The notes: generated by a model not told the origin, from the sequence alone. Counted from the first letter of the stretch, positions 20,124-28,487 are shown. The stretch is 64,000 nt of DNA from Nevskia soli DSM 19509 (GCF_000711955.1 NZ_JONR01000017.1:1-64000); one strand, 5' to 3'. Numbers and translations are program-made.

Positions 20124-21596
20124 TCAACTCGTAACTATCAGACTGGAAGGATCCCAAGACTGACGTCCGATGAACCTGCTCAACAAGGGCACAGCAAAGC
20201 AATAGCCGAATAGCTGAACTGCCCTTTCTCGAGAGATTATTTTGGCGGAGTGAGGAGTTTGTGATTCCAAATATTGCCGCACAATTTGGACATCGCTGAC
20301 TTCCATTTCAAACTTAGGATTGGAGGCTATAGCTTCAAATGTCACTTCGTCTCCCGCCATAACTTGACTCAGCTGCTTGGCAGTCCTGTACTCATTGATC
20401 GATATTGTCCGCGTCCCTCTGAACATAATGGTCTGTGCAACCCGTTCCGCGATCGCGCGCACCGCATCAATAAAACTGATCAGAAAGACGAGTGTGCGTA
20501 CAAAGTCGCTTCCCCCAAGCCCCGCACCCTTGCTCACTGATATTCTGTTCCCTTCGACTTCCAAGGCAATATCGAGAGACCATCCCTTTTCAAGGCGGTC
20601 TAGCAGCAATTTGAGCTGACTGTAATAACTGAGCGTAAGGATATTCCGACCATTCCACAGTGTGGAATCGAACTTTAGTTCCAACGCTGGGGGTTCCTTT
20701 CCGGAGAGGGCATGGCCGTAATGAATCGACAGAATGCCGCCGCAAGATTTCCCATCGAACGCGACATACGCAGTGCCAGCAGAGATTTCTCCAACAGCTT
20801 CTTCGAAGGGGTCGCGAAGCCCGCCATCAGGACTGCACAACCATAACTTGGTCTTGGCGACTTGCTTGGTTGACTTCATCTCGAACATGCCTTTGCCAGG
20901 CAGCCTCAGCTCCTCAAATAGCTCCGACCCCTCCAATCTGATCGCGTCTGCATCGATTCGAAGATCTTCTCCTCTTTCAAAAAGCAGGCGTAGCTTTTCT
21001 GCATACTCGGCTGCGCGGTCCGGCTGAACCTTCAAGGTAAACGAGACATCCTCCTTAGCTCTTACCTCTATGCATGTCGCCTTATCGCCATATGAAGTCG
21101 TAATGGAGAACCGCGGATCCACTGACTCAAGACGCGCTGCATAGGCCTGATGTACATTTGCGATGCCATCCTCAGAGAAGCGCTTCGGCATGCTTCCCAT
21201 CATTGCCACGACATTATCGAAGGCGTCTTGCTTGCTGGGCAGGCGCCTGCCAATTTCATCATCGGCAAGCCGTTCAGCCTCCGTCTTCCAAGATCTTAGT
21301 AAAGAAGGCGGGTACCTTTCCTCGTCTTGATCGATCTTGGTCGAGCACGGCTGACACAACCAAACACCATTGCCGAATGATTTTCGTTCTTGTGCCGACA
21401 TTGAGGCGTCATATCGAGGACCCTTGGCAGCCGCACCTGCGATATGTGCAGCGATTCCAATGTTAACGTACCTCTGCCTGGTCGCTTTTGTCGAGGGGCC
21501 AGAGGTTTGCACGCGGCAGCCAGGGTTTGAGCATCGTCCCGCAACCCTTTCGCGCAACATTTGCTTAGTCAGGTCATTGAATTCGTCTCTCGCCAT
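20124..21596 (-). CDS. HNH-nuclease-like protein with a large uncharacterised C-terminal domain
   Basis: This 490-residue protein starts with a zinc-finger-type HNH region: Cys22-x4-Cys27, the strand NIGIAAHIAGAA with His51, GPRYD, then Asn76 and Cys81-x2-Cys84 in NGVWLCQPC. This layout resembles HNH domains at the N-terminus of several anti-phage effectors. The remaining 390 residues are a mixed alpha/beta region I do not recognise; it could be a sensor. It is the last gene of a minus-strand operon after an XRE regulator and an ImmA-type protease, 31 bases downstream of the latter. As transposon cargo, a defence or toxin role is my inference; the nuclease call is from motifs only. Confidence 0.7.
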   Translation of the reverse strand: MARDEFNDLTKQMLRERVAGRCSNPGCRVQTSGPSTKATRQRYVNIGIAAHIAGAAAKGPRYDASMSAQERKSFGNGVWLCQPCSTKIDQDEERYPPSLLRSWKTEAERLADDEIGRRLPSKQDAFDNVVAMMGSMPKRFSEDGIANVHQAYAARLESVDPRFSITTSYGDKATCIEVRAKEDVSFTLKVQPDRAAEYAEKLRLLFERGEDLRIDADAIRLEGSELFEELRLPGKGMFEMKSTKQVAKTKLWLCSPDGGLRDPFEEAVGEISAGTAYVAFDGKSCGGILSIHYGHALSGKEPPALELKFDSTLWNGRNILTLSYYSQLKLLLDRLEKGWSLDIALEVEGNRISVSKGAGLGGSDFVRTLVFLISFIDAVRAIAERVAQTIMFRGTRTISINEYRTAKQLSQVMAGDEVTFEAIASNPKFEMEVSDVQIVRQYLESQTPHSAKIISRERAVQLFGYCFAVPLLSRFIGRQSWDPSSLIVTS

Positions 21597-21627
21597 TAAA
21601 CGTACTCGTGCACTTCTGCGTCTGATG

Positions 21628-22191
21628 TCATCCGAATTGCCGGTTCACTCCGGTCATCGCTAATCTATAGGTCAGCATGCGTTGGCTGACGCCGAAAGCC
21701 AATGCAGCGTCGGGTAGATCCAAACCGCGGCGTTTGATTGAAATCAAGGCTTCCCGTGGTAGCAAAAGGCATCCTGACAACCAGTCCGCCTCCTCTTCCT
21801 GCGCCTTATCGTATTCATGGACAAGCATTAGCCCAGTTGCCGAAAATTCGATTTCCCGCGGCTTATGCGCCCGGATTCGATGAGCAAGTTCATGCATGAG
21901 ATCGCTAGCCTGTCGGCCTGCGGAGTGCGAGGTATTCAATATCACCACGGACTTTCCACTCTCGACAATAGTGACGGCTGACCAGCAGCTCGCTGTCTTG
22001 CCGTCGTTGCGGAGCAAGATAGCCAACATCTCACTAGTGATACCAGGGATATCCGCAGGCTTCCAAACACGAATCCCTAGATTTTGAGCGAGATTGTATG
22101 GATCCAACGGGTCACTCGCACTCAGCCCGAGTTCCACCCGCTTTTGGGCAGCGTAGCGCTCACACCACGTTTTGAATCCGCGTTCGAACAC
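21628..22191 (-). CDS. ImmA/IrrE-family metallopeptidase
   Basis: This 187-residue protein has the zinc-protease motif HELAH at residues 100-104 and the downstream glutamate-rich QEEEADWLSGCLLLP (131-145), which supplies the third ligand and is typical of the ImmA/IrrE (DUF955, COG2856) family. Such proteases cleave a partner XRE-type repressor, as ImmA does in ICEBs1, or regulate stress responses, as IrrE/PprI does. Its partner is probably the XRE protein encoded 21 bases upstream. Downstream is the HNH-like protein, so proteolysis of the repressor may release expression of that effector. That mechanism is inferred from gene order. Confidence 0.85.
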   Translation of the reverse strand: MFERGFKTWCERYAAQKRVELGLSASDPLDPYNLAQNLGIRVWKPADIPGITSEMLAILLRNDGKTASCWSAVTIVESGKSVVILNTSHSAGRQASDLMHELAHRIRAHKPREIEFSATGLMLVHEYDKAQEEEADWLSGCLLLPREALISIKRRGLDLPDAALAFGVSQRMLTYRLAMTGVNRQFG

Positions 22192-22212
22192 GACGTAATT
22201 TCGCTGACAGGG

Positions 22213-22554
22213 CTAGGCTGGTGAATCCTCTTCGCGCAATGTGTTCTGCACGAGGATGATCATCTTCGCAAGCGCCTCTGCCGAATCCAGTTCAATTGCA
22301 GCGCCTTTCTTGAAATGCACCTGGGCGCGGGGTGCGTCTACCGAACGCGGTTCCAGACCCAAAAAAATCGCAGGGTCTTCGCCCAGCCAGCGGCAGATTT
22401 TTCCGAAAGTCTCCAAGTCCGGAAGCTTTCCGTTCTCCACCCTCGAAAGGGTAGCGGCACTCACACCAACCTCTTTTGCTGCTTCACGAACACCCATTCC
22501 GGCTCGCCTTTCTTGAACACGGCGCGCCAGGTCCTCGACTGCTTTGGAATCCAT
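22213..22554 (-). CDS. XRE-family HTH transcriptional regulator
   Basis: I start at ATG 22554 (MDSKAVEDLARRV), 113 residues; a longer in-frame start at 22596 would overlap the candidate operator. The HTH covers about residues 7-60, with GVREAAKEVGVSAATLSRVENGKLPDLETFGKICRWL. The C-terminal part (60-113) is short and has no known domain. It is the first gene of the XRE-ImmA-HNH operon and is a likely autorepressor. An inverted repeat at 22589-22615 and a 12-bp palindrome at 22561-22572 lie just upstream. Confidence 0.85.
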   Translation of the reverse strand: MDSKAVEDLARRVQERRAGMGVREAAKEVGVSAATLSRVENGKLPDLETFGKICRWLGEDPAIFLGLEPRSVDAPRAQVHFKKGAAIELDSAEALAKMIILVQNTLREEDSPA

Positions 22555-22560
22555 GTCGTT

Positions 22561-22615
22561 TCTCTTAAGAGACGATCTGTTTGACAACTGCAACAAGTAG
22601 CCCCAGACTGTTGCA
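22561..22615 (-). promoter_or_regulatory. candidate operator region of the XRE-ImmA-HNH operon
   Basis: Two symmetric sites lie directly upstream of the XRE start: the perfect 12-bp palindrome TCTCTTAAGAGA (22561-22572) and the inverted pair TGCAACA / TGTTGCA (22589-22595 and 22609-22615, 13-bp spacer). They overlap where a promoter and the ribosome site must lie. Binding by the XRE protein is a reasonable inference but unproven. Confidence 0.5.
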
Positions 22616-22690
22616 CACGTAAGACGTACTGTCTCATCTACTGGGGGTTTAGGTCAATTCGAGCGGCTCGGAAGTGATAGGGGGTCCCAG

Positions 22691-23068
22691 ATGTTCATTG
22701 CAATGGTTGAGGTTCTGTCCGTTCGTTGGTGGGGTTGTTTCAACCACACCGGCCTGAAAGTCACTTTCGCTGACGGCTCTACCTTGGTATACGCCAACGT
22801 GCCGGGCCGGGGCGTAATACGCCAAAGCCTGGCTGAATTCGCCATGGGCCGATCAATGGTCACAGCACATGGCATTTCGGGGCATTCAGCCTTCCAGGTC
22901 ATCGCCCGTGCCGAACGCGCACTTGGCACACCCTATCGGCTGTTTAATTGGAACTGCGAGCACTTCGTCTCCTGGGCCTTAGGGCGAGAACCCAATAGCC
23001 CGCAATTACATGCAGCAGGCGGCGCATTGCTAGCCACTTTGATCCTCGCGCAACTTACCGCGTCCTAG
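22691..23068 (+). CDS. LRAT-like (NlpC/P60-superfamily) domain protein
   Basis: This 125-residue protein shows an N-terminal strand with His (CFNHTGLKVTFADGSTLVYANV). Its later part reads ALGTPYRLFNWNCEHFVSWALG (about residues 75-96), with the N-C-E-H-F motif carrying the catalytic cysteine of lecithin:retinol acyltransferase-like proteins. Members act as acyltransferases, phospholipases or proteases, and some take part in phage or antiviral biology. The C-terminus has a short hydrophobic tail (GGALLATLILAQL) that could anchor it in a membrane. It is transcribed divergently from the XRE operon. The catalytic call is by motif only. Confidence 0.65.
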   Translation: MFIAMVEVLSVRWWGCFNHTGLKVTFADGSTLVYANVPGRGVIRQSLAEFAMGRSMVTAHGISGHSAFQVIARAERALGTPYRLFNWNCEHFVSWALGREPNSPQLHAAGGALLATLILAQLTAS

Positions 23069-23109
23069 CCGTAACCGCAGTTTTATCCACCCAAAGAGAG
23101 GTATTCACA

Positions 23110-23361
23110 ATGTCACGAAACACCAAGCAGACGTCCGGACGGATCGCCACCTTGGCCTCCGAAACCCTCCAAGATCCCTCGGCTTCCCAGATCGCTAGAA
23201 GCTTGGCGGCGTCCGCGCTCGCGCAGCGCCATACAAACAAGCAGACCGGAGCCGACATCGAACACGCCGCCGGCCGCGTACTGCACAGCCCCAAGTATTC
23301 CGAGGAAACGAAGGAGCTGGCGGCCTCGGTGCTGTCGCAGACCACCAAGGACCGCCGCTAG
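23110..23361 (+). CDS. small conserved hypothetical protein
   Basis: This 83-residue protein is rich in Ala, Ser and Lys and has no membrane segment. It begins MSRNTKQTSGRIATLASETL and contains ARSLAASALAQ and LAASVLSQ, a pattern I associate with small proteins of unknown function on mobile DNA. It has a good gene context: AGAGAGGT before the ATG, 41 bases after the LRAT-like gene and 16 before the next gene, suggesting a cargo operon. No function can be proposed. Confidence 0.65.
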   Translation: MSRNTKQTSGRIATLASETLQDPSASQIARSLAASALAQRHTNKQTGADIEHAAGRVLHSPKYSEETKELAASVLSQTTKDRR

Positions 23362-23377
23362 GCGGGAGGGGGCAGTC

Positions 23378-23668
23378 ATGCCGCTAGATCGGCTGAAAGA
23401 CGCCAGCACGGAAGTGCTGGCAGTCTTTTCAATATCGGGCAGGCTTCAATTCGCAACCTACGCCACCATTCTTCTGCCTGCGGTGATCATGGTCATGGGG
23501 TCGTTGATGTTCCGAACAGACGCCTCGTCGGCGAATCCCATTGTCGCGAGCGTTACGGAGGCAATTGGGCGGTGGGTTCCGTGGGCTGCGCTCGTGGCTT
23601 TCATCAAGTTGGCCGTAGGAACCATTGGGCTCTACCAGCGTGAGCGGAGACGACTCTTCCTGCTTTAG
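23378..23668 (+). CDS. small membrane protein of unknown function
   Basis: This 96-residue protein has two predicted membrane segments (about residues 27-44 and 67-88) separated by a polar loop, and a basic C-terminal end (QRERRRLFLL). A GGAGGGGG-type ribosome site precedes the ATG. It follows the 83-residue gene by 16 bases and is probably co-transcribed with the LRAT-like gene. No family was recognised. Confidence 0.6.
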   Translation: MPLDRLKDASTEVLAVFSISGRLQFATYATILLPAVIMVMGSLMFRTDASSANPIVASVTEAIGRWVPWAALVAFIKLAVGTIGLYQRERRRLFLL

Positions 23669-23855
23669 CGGGTTCATCGACCGCTATTTGTCGCTTCATG
23701 TGAACAGGCTGAATCCCTGGAAGTGTTCATTTCAGTGACGATCCCGGCAAGGTACGTCGCCTCGGACGAACAGGAGAGCTCAGAACAGATCATCACATTA
23801 AGACACATCCCGTCATTTTTCTGTATGGCCCATCACCGTCTAAACGTAAACCTCA

Positions 23856-24299
23856 ATGAACTCAATAACCCAATACGCAAAAAGAGAGTTTTATTGTGCT
23901 GTGTTGCTCGGAACAGTGCCGTGCGCCCTGACTACGTACTTCTACGGGTTTCAAGAAACACTCAAAGCCTTGATCGCTTCAAATCCGTCCACGGCAGTAT
24001 TTCTCTGGTCTATATTCCTACTGCTGCTTCCTAAAGGCATTCGATCGTTGCGCATGCGCTACATCGACAACAACCTAACACATCCTGGATTTTTGACGCA
24101 GTTCCTGGAAGTCGCCAACGAAGCAAGCACCTCGCTTCTCGGCATATATAGAACTGCTGCCGGCTTCGCGATGATTTTCTTGATTCCGGTCGTTGTCAAG
24201 GAGCAGAGCATGCAAAGTTTCGGAATGGCCTGCTACATGATCTTGTTCAGCGCCGGTTGCTTGGTGATGTGCTGCGTATTGTCAGGTTGGAAAAAGTGA
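23856..24299 (+). CDS. multi-pass membrane protein of unknown function
   Basis: This 147-residue protein has about four hydrophobic helices (roughly residues 13-30, 44-62, 94-115 and 121-143) and a basic loop KGIRSLRMRYIDNN after the second. The start is uncertain because no clear ribosome site precedes ATG 23856. Base composition is AT-richer than in the neighbouring genes, consistent with separately acquired cargo. No family was recognised. The 187 bases before it hold nothing clear. Confidence 0.5.
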   Translation: MNSITQYAKREFYCAVLLGTVPCALTTYFYGFQETLKALIASNPSTAVFLWSIFLLLLPKGIRSLRMRYIDNNLTHPGFLTQFLEVANEASTSLLGIYRTAAGFAMIFLIPVVVKEQSMQSFGMACYMILFSAGCLVMCCVLSGWKK

Positions 24300-24566
24300 A
24301 GTCAGAGTTCAGGGGTAGATGAATTGGTTAGGCATACATCGCCGCAACGTACATGGTCAACGGGGCAATCCCACACGTTATCGGGCGCCACTGCGCCATC
24401 ATTTACGTAAGCGCCTGATGAAGGATGATCGCGACCTGCGTAGAAAAATAGTCGGCACGGGGCTGTAGCTTGGATAGAAATCCATTTAGAGCCACATGAA
24501 GTGGTTGAACATCTTATGCGGGAAATTTTTCGTCGTCCCTGATGCTCAAACATTCATTATCTTGTA

Positions 24567-25658
24567 CTAGCATTTGCAGATATGTCCTGCGGCAGAATAA
24601 TTGTCTCGCACATTCCTCGTGCAAGTCATCAAATTAAAGGCTTCATCGCATGATGAATAGAAAGCTGCAATGGCCACCGCAAATGTCGCTGCGCTGCAGG
24701 TATAGCGCAATTTAGGTTCTCCGTAGGTCTCCGAAAAAAACCTTCCGCCTGCCGTGGAAAAGAATTCCCGAAAATTTCTTCCGAGCCAGGTTCTGGGCGC
24801 GGACGCGATCACTAAATCGGTAATTCGTTGTATTTGAATATCGCACGCTGTATATAAGTTGAAATCCACATCTGCAGGGCGCATGGCGTCTAAAGCGCGT
24901 TGCGCGCAGATCGGCGTGTTCTCGCCGAGGAATCTGCGTATAACCTCGATATACCGGATTGCTATTGGATGTTGTCTATCGGCATCTGAAGCGTATTTCG
25001 CTTCATAAGCGTCGTCCACCCACTTTTCCGGTAGCCAATCAAATACGTTGTCTGCTCTGACGATAAACAGGGGAATGTCGTGATCAAAGCACCAGTCACA
25101 TCCAATGAGTTGATGTGATCTGCGCCAGAATGAGACGCCAGACGCGCGTTGATCCGCTAAACAGGCCTTGCAAAACGCTGCTGTCTTTGGTTTGCCACGC
25201 GATTCGTCCACGCAGATGGGATGCGTCTTTCGAGTTCCACGCGGAGCTTCCCAGTCAATGGATCTTAGAAGTTCTATATCTGCATGAGCTACGCGTGCCC
25301 ATGAATTGACGACTCCACGAATAACAGGAAGATCAGTATGCGTTTGCACGTATTCGGAAATAGGCATCTCACTAGCTGCTGCCAGAAGCACAAACGTTGG
25401 ATCTTCTGCATTTGCCTTGTTGGCGCTGATAAGGTGCTGCCTCAAATATCGCACCGCTTCGCTATTTGTTCGCAGTCCATTTGCTGCTCGGATTCGACCT
25501 AGTTGACCTAATGCAAACTCGTCGCGAAAAGGGCGTGTCAGGATCATCTGAGGTGGGTCCTCAATATCTACGTCAATCTTTGCTGATGCGTCGGGTAAGG
25601 ATAAAACGCGAGGGCCTGACTTATTGAGGCGGCGGTAAGCGGGAGCCGCGCGAGGCAT
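24567..25658 (-). CDS. tniQ: second TniQ-family protein of the Tn7-like element
   Basis: This 363-residue protein overlaps the end of the tnsD-type gene by 91 bases; a start at ATG 25547 (MILTRPFRDEF) would give 326 residues and a 20-base gap. The N-terminal part reads like TniQ (RPFRDEFALGQLGRIRAANG). The zinc-finger region has Cys163-x2-Cys166, then WRRSHQLIGCDWCFDHDIPL with Cys190 and His193 in the family spacing. TniQ proteins link a target-recognition factor to TnsC. With a TnsD present for attTn7, this copy may serve a second targeting route, but no partner (Cas or TnsE) is visible. Confidence 0.8.
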   Translation of the reverse strand: MPRAAPAYRRLNKSGPRVLSLPDASAKIDVDIEDPPQMILTRPFRDEFALGQLGRIRAANGLRTNSEAVRYLRQHLISANKANAEDPTFVLLAAASEMPISEYVQTHTDLPVIRGVVNSWARVAHADIELLRSIDWEAPRGTRKTHPICVDESRGKPKTAAFCKACLADQRASGVSFWRRSHQLIGCDWCFDHDIPLFIVRADNVFDWLPEKWVDDAYEAKYASDADRQHPIAIRYIEVIRRFLGENTPICAQRALDAMRPADVDFNLYTACDIQIQRITDLVIASAPRTWLGRNFREFFSTAGGRFFSETYGEPKLRYTCSAATFAVAIAAFYSSCDEAFNLMTCTRNVRDNYSAAGHICKC

Positions 25659-27331
25659 TCAATCTTTGGTCGGAGATCTGGCACTCGCTGATAAAGCTGA
25701 CGAAGTGTGATTCGTGCCTCTGGTTTTTCAAGATGAAATGAAAGCGCAGCTTTTCGTATAGCATCGGCCAAGTCGCGGTCACGTCGATCCCAATCTAGAT
25801 GCGCGTCATTGTGAGCGCGACCGGAAACAAGAGCGCTTTTCTGTATATTGAGCCATGGATGATCATGCCGATACAGCCACATAAAGACCTCGGGGATCAG
25901 TAAGCGCACGGCTTTAGCTCCAAGCCCTGGATTTGCGGTGCATACTGCGATCCAGCGCCGGCGAGCTCTGCGCCGCGCCGCTTCAAGCTGTACATCCAGT
26001 CGCGCCTGCTTCAGTCCAGGCTCCGAGAGTATTTGACGATTGATCGTCACAATGGATAATCGAAATCGCAGAGCTAACCGATGTACGTCGTCCCCGCGTC
26101 TGAGAGCCTCGAGTAATTCAGTTCGGTGGAGAGCGTCGAGCTTTTGGGGGCGTCGCGAAACTTCGAGCCCTTGCAAGGCTGCCCAGTTAAGTGCCGTGTG
26201 TGTCGATACATTGAAAGCGTGTGCTGCTTTGGACGCGGAGAGTTTTTTGCTTCGCATCAAATTCACCAGCGCGTCCTGTTTCGAGCGCGGACGGAAAGTC
26301 TCAATATCGTTTTGGATCTCGCTGTTTCGTAGGAGCGTGCCCGTGATCTTGTACGGCTCGGCAACCTGGTAGGCCTGCATAAACGCATCCCAGGTTCCAA
26401 ACAGCCAGAGGATCACCATCAAGTGCCGCAAAGGATGCGTACCCGTGCGCGGCGTTCTAAACAGGCGATTGAAATCGGTTTGAGCTTCGTGTTCTGTTGC
26501 CGGCAAGGTGCCCATGTCGGGCAGGTTCCGAAACGGTCTTACAAATGCAACGTACAGTGGCGATGCCACCGCGAGCCTGATTCTGCCGCTATCGGTGACG
26601 AGTTCACGATGGGCTAGTGCTCGCACATACGCGTGGAGCAGTTGCTGCGGGTCAAAATGCATCCCATGGGACAGCACTGCATATTTTTGAATGCATTGAG
26701 CCAGGCGCTGTGCAGCAGCATGAATTGGGGTATCCGGGTGACTCCCACTAAGCGCCGAGCATGGCGGGAAGAGGTGATCCGCAGAGGGTAGGTGCCACAG
26801 AAATCGCTCCACACCATTGATTTTGACGTCTGCAACGAGGAGCGGTACATCGTGCCGTAAGCACATCCAAACGCCGGGATGTTGATGGTCAAGGTGCCAA
26901 TAAGCTATGGAATGCGCTACCACATCGGCGTCCATACACAGGGGGCAGGCCTTTAATGGATGATGAGCGCGGAACCGGCTCGTGAGCAGACCCAGCTGGA
27001 ACTTCAGAGAGCCCACTCTCGGGCTGCGCATGGTGGCAATGGCGTCTTGCGCCTGCACCTCCGATCGAAATGGCAGAAAGTACGGCAACAATGTGTGCTC
27101 GAGGATAATTTCCTCTGGCTCGCCAAGCGCACCGTGGAAACGCGACGCGATGAGATCTACCCGGCAGGGCAGATCGTGCTGAGACCCAAGTCGATGATGG
27201 TCGAATAGTATCTTGCAGGTGTCAGCTGAGCGGAGTGCGCCACTGACCCGGTGGAACCGACTGCATAAGCCGAACAGCGTTTCTCCAGGTAGCCATGAGA
27301 CTGGCGGGACCGCATTGCGTGGAAAAAGCAT
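25568..27331 (-). CDS. tnsD: TnsD-type TniQ protein (attTn7 target selector)
   Basis: This 587-residue protein has an N-terminal TniQ domain with the zinc site Cys129-x2-Cys132 and Cys157-x2-His160 (ACPLCMDAD...YWHLDHQHPGVWMCLRHDVPLL). A long C-terminal half (about 230-587), rich in basic HTH-like segments, has the size expected of TnsD DNA-binding regions. TnsD binds the 3' end of glmS and recruits TnsC. The element's position beside glmS agrees with this role. The gene starts 110 bases after the XRE repressor stop and is followed by the second tniQ, so the three probably share a transcript. No strong ribosome site precedes the ATG. Confidence 0.87.
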   Translation of the reverse strand: MLFPRNAVPPVSWLPGETLFGLCSRFHRVSGALRSADTCKILFDHHRLGSQHDLPCRVDLIASRFHGALGEPEEIILEHTLLPYFLPFRSEVQAQDAIATMRSPRVGSLKFQLGLLTSRFRAHHPLKACPLCMDADVVAHSIAYWHLDHQHPGVWMCLRHDVPLLVADVKINGVERFLWHLPSADHLFPPCSALSGSHPDTPIHAAAQRLAQCIQKYAVLSHGMHFDPQQLLHAYVRALAHRELVTDSGRIRLAVASPLYVAFVRPFRNLPDMGTLPATEHEAQTDFNRLFRTPRTGTHPLRHLMVILWLFGTWDAFMQAYQVAEPYKITGTLLRNSEIQNDIETFRPRSKQDALVNLMRSKKLSASKAAHAFNVSTHTALNWAALQGLEVSRRPQKLDALHRTELLEALRRGDDVHRLALRFRLSIVTINRQILSEPGLKQARLDVQLEAARRRARRRWIAVCTANPGLGAKAVRLLIPEVFMWLYRHDHPWLNIQKSALVSGRAHNDAHLDWDRRDRDLADAIRKAALSFHLEKPEARITLRQLYQRVPDLRPKIECLARLPLTAASISQALAFYPYPTHQQRLT

Positions 27332-27440
27332 GAATCGGTGCGGCGGAGGAGTTTATCTGCAGCTGGCAATGCGCAAATTGTTTGAAATCTCGATGGTCGT
27401 CATTGCGGAACCTCCTCCTGGACTGCTTCGCTGTGTCGCT

Positions 27441-27851
27441 TCACGCCACCATTTTCATCCCCAGCAGCATGGCGTCTTTGTTGACCTGACCAGAGCCATG
27501 GGATTTCGCGTACACCATTCTCAGCACCGCGAGTTGCTTTCCGGCAGGAACGCGCTTCTTTCTTGCACGCTCCCAAGCGTGAATGTCCTCAAGAATCTGC
27601 TCGCATAAATCCCAATCGATGCGATCCAGCTCAAAGTCAGGTGCACGTTTGCCGACGGCCACATAGATCCAATCAACTCCTAGACTTTCCAGCCGACTAA
27701 CGTATGCCCAGCCTGGATCGTGTTGCCCGCTTTCATAGTTGATCTGGGACGCCCGGCTAACGCCGATGGCATCCGCAAATCCGGTTAGGTTCATTCCGAT
27801 CCGCTCCCGCTCGAACCGGAGTCGCCGCCCGAAATCAATAATATCACTCAT
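27441..27851 (-). CDS. XRE-family repressor (phage-like) at the transposition switch
   Basis: This 136-residue protein has an HTH at about residues 8-60 (RFERERIGMNLTGFADAIGVSRASQINYESG), followed by GVDWIYVAVGKR, the arrangement of phage-type helix-turn-helix repressors with a short dimerisation tail. It is divergent from a BcepMu gp16-like gene and tnsABC, and upstream of tnsD and tniQ on its own strand. By analogy with the Mu c repressor it probably controls both transposition operons. This regulatory role is inferred from position. Confidence 0.8.
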   Translation of the reverse strand: MSDIIDFGRRLRFERERIGMNLTGFADAIGVSRASQINYESGQHDPGWAYVSRLESLGVDWIYVAVGKRAPDFELDRIDWDLCEQILEDIHAWERARKKRVPAGKQLAVLRMVYAKSHGSGQVNKDAMLLGMKMVA

Positions 27852-27966
27852 ATGTAGAAATTCTAGTTATTTGTATAAAAATCTAACGGAACGTATATTT
27901 TTATTGAAACACGTGCTGTCTTGGAATATATTCGCACGAACTCGTAAAGCAGGGTCGGACGGCGGT
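27852..27966. promoter_or_regulatory. divergent control region with a strong plus-strand promoter
   Basis: This AT-rich region separates the repressor and the gp16-like gene. TTGAAA (27904-27909), 17 bases, then TATATT (27927-27932) is a near-consensus sigma-70 promoter reading toward gp16-tnsABC, 34 bases before the ATG. The palindrome TAGAA-A-TTCTA (27855-27865) lies just before the repressor start. No clear minus-strand promoter can be singled out. Confidence 0.65.
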
Positions 27967-28251
27967 ATGACCCCCAAGGAAGTCCGAGGTGCATTCTTTG
28001 CGCAGGGCGTCTCCATAGCCGCCTGGGCGCGCGAGCGCGGATTCTCTACCTACGACGTGTACGCAGCACTTGCCGGCAGGACGCGCGGGGCTCGCGGAAA
28101 AGCCCATGAAATCGCTGTTGCCCTGGGCCTCAAGCCCACACCGGCGCCGCTCGCGGAGGCCCCATTTATCAGGGGAAGCCGATCAGGCCACCTAGATCAC
28201 ACCCACCAGGACGGCGAAAGCCGTGGAGGAGGATCCATGGCTGCGAATTAA
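27967..28251 (+). CDS. BcepMu gp16-family (Ner-like) DNA-binding protein
   Basis: The ATG at 27967 gives 94 residues. The core MTPKEVRGAFFAQGVSIAAWARERGFS, followed by VYAALAGRTRGARGKAHEIAVALGLK, fits the phage-associated BcepMu gp16 family, a small HTH family encoded in the early region of Mu-like phages. It lies between the divergent repressor and tnsA, where Mu places Ner before its transposase genes. A Ner-like role, turning down its own transcript and the repressor's, is the likely function but is inferred. A long hairpin follows it before tnsA. Confidence 0.75.
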   Translation: MTPKEVRGAFFAQGVSIAAWARERGFSTYDVYAALAGRTRGARGKAHEIAVALGLKPTPAPLAEAPFIRGSRSGHLDHTHQDGESRGGGSMAAN

Positions 28252-28282
28252 GAGGGGAGGGATTTCCGGGGCTGGAAAAGCA

Positions 28283-28316
28283 GAAGCCCGAGGTCGTTCT
28301 AGCGACCGCGGGCTTC
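28283..28316 (+). terminator. long stem-loop (terminator or attenuator) between the gp16-like gene and tnsA
   Basis: GAAGCCCG (28283-28290) pairs perfectly with CGGGCTTC (28309-28316), and inside it GGTCG pairs with CGACC around a small loop. A weak T-rich tract (TTTGTT) follows a few bases later. It is 31 bases after the gp16-like stop and 172 before the tnsA ATG, so it could limit read-through into the transposase genes. Nothing else gene-like lies in 28317-28487. Confidence 0.6.
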
Positions 28317-28487
28317 AGGGGTTTGTTCTGGTGAGCACCGAGAACAAGACTTGTTTGTATGCTCCTGCACTCGCAATCCGGTGTCAAGTCAGCGGTATCG
28401 GACTTCAGCGCGAGTGTGCTTTCCCAATGCCCCTAGATCCGGCCGCATCGTCGCGGTTGGCGGAATCTATGCCAAGGGAGAGCACGC

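Noticed and set aside
24302..24553. 83-codon minus-strand frame in the gap between convergent genes
   Set aside because: It has no clear start signal and no recognisable domain; it may be a gene remnant, but there is not enough to call it.
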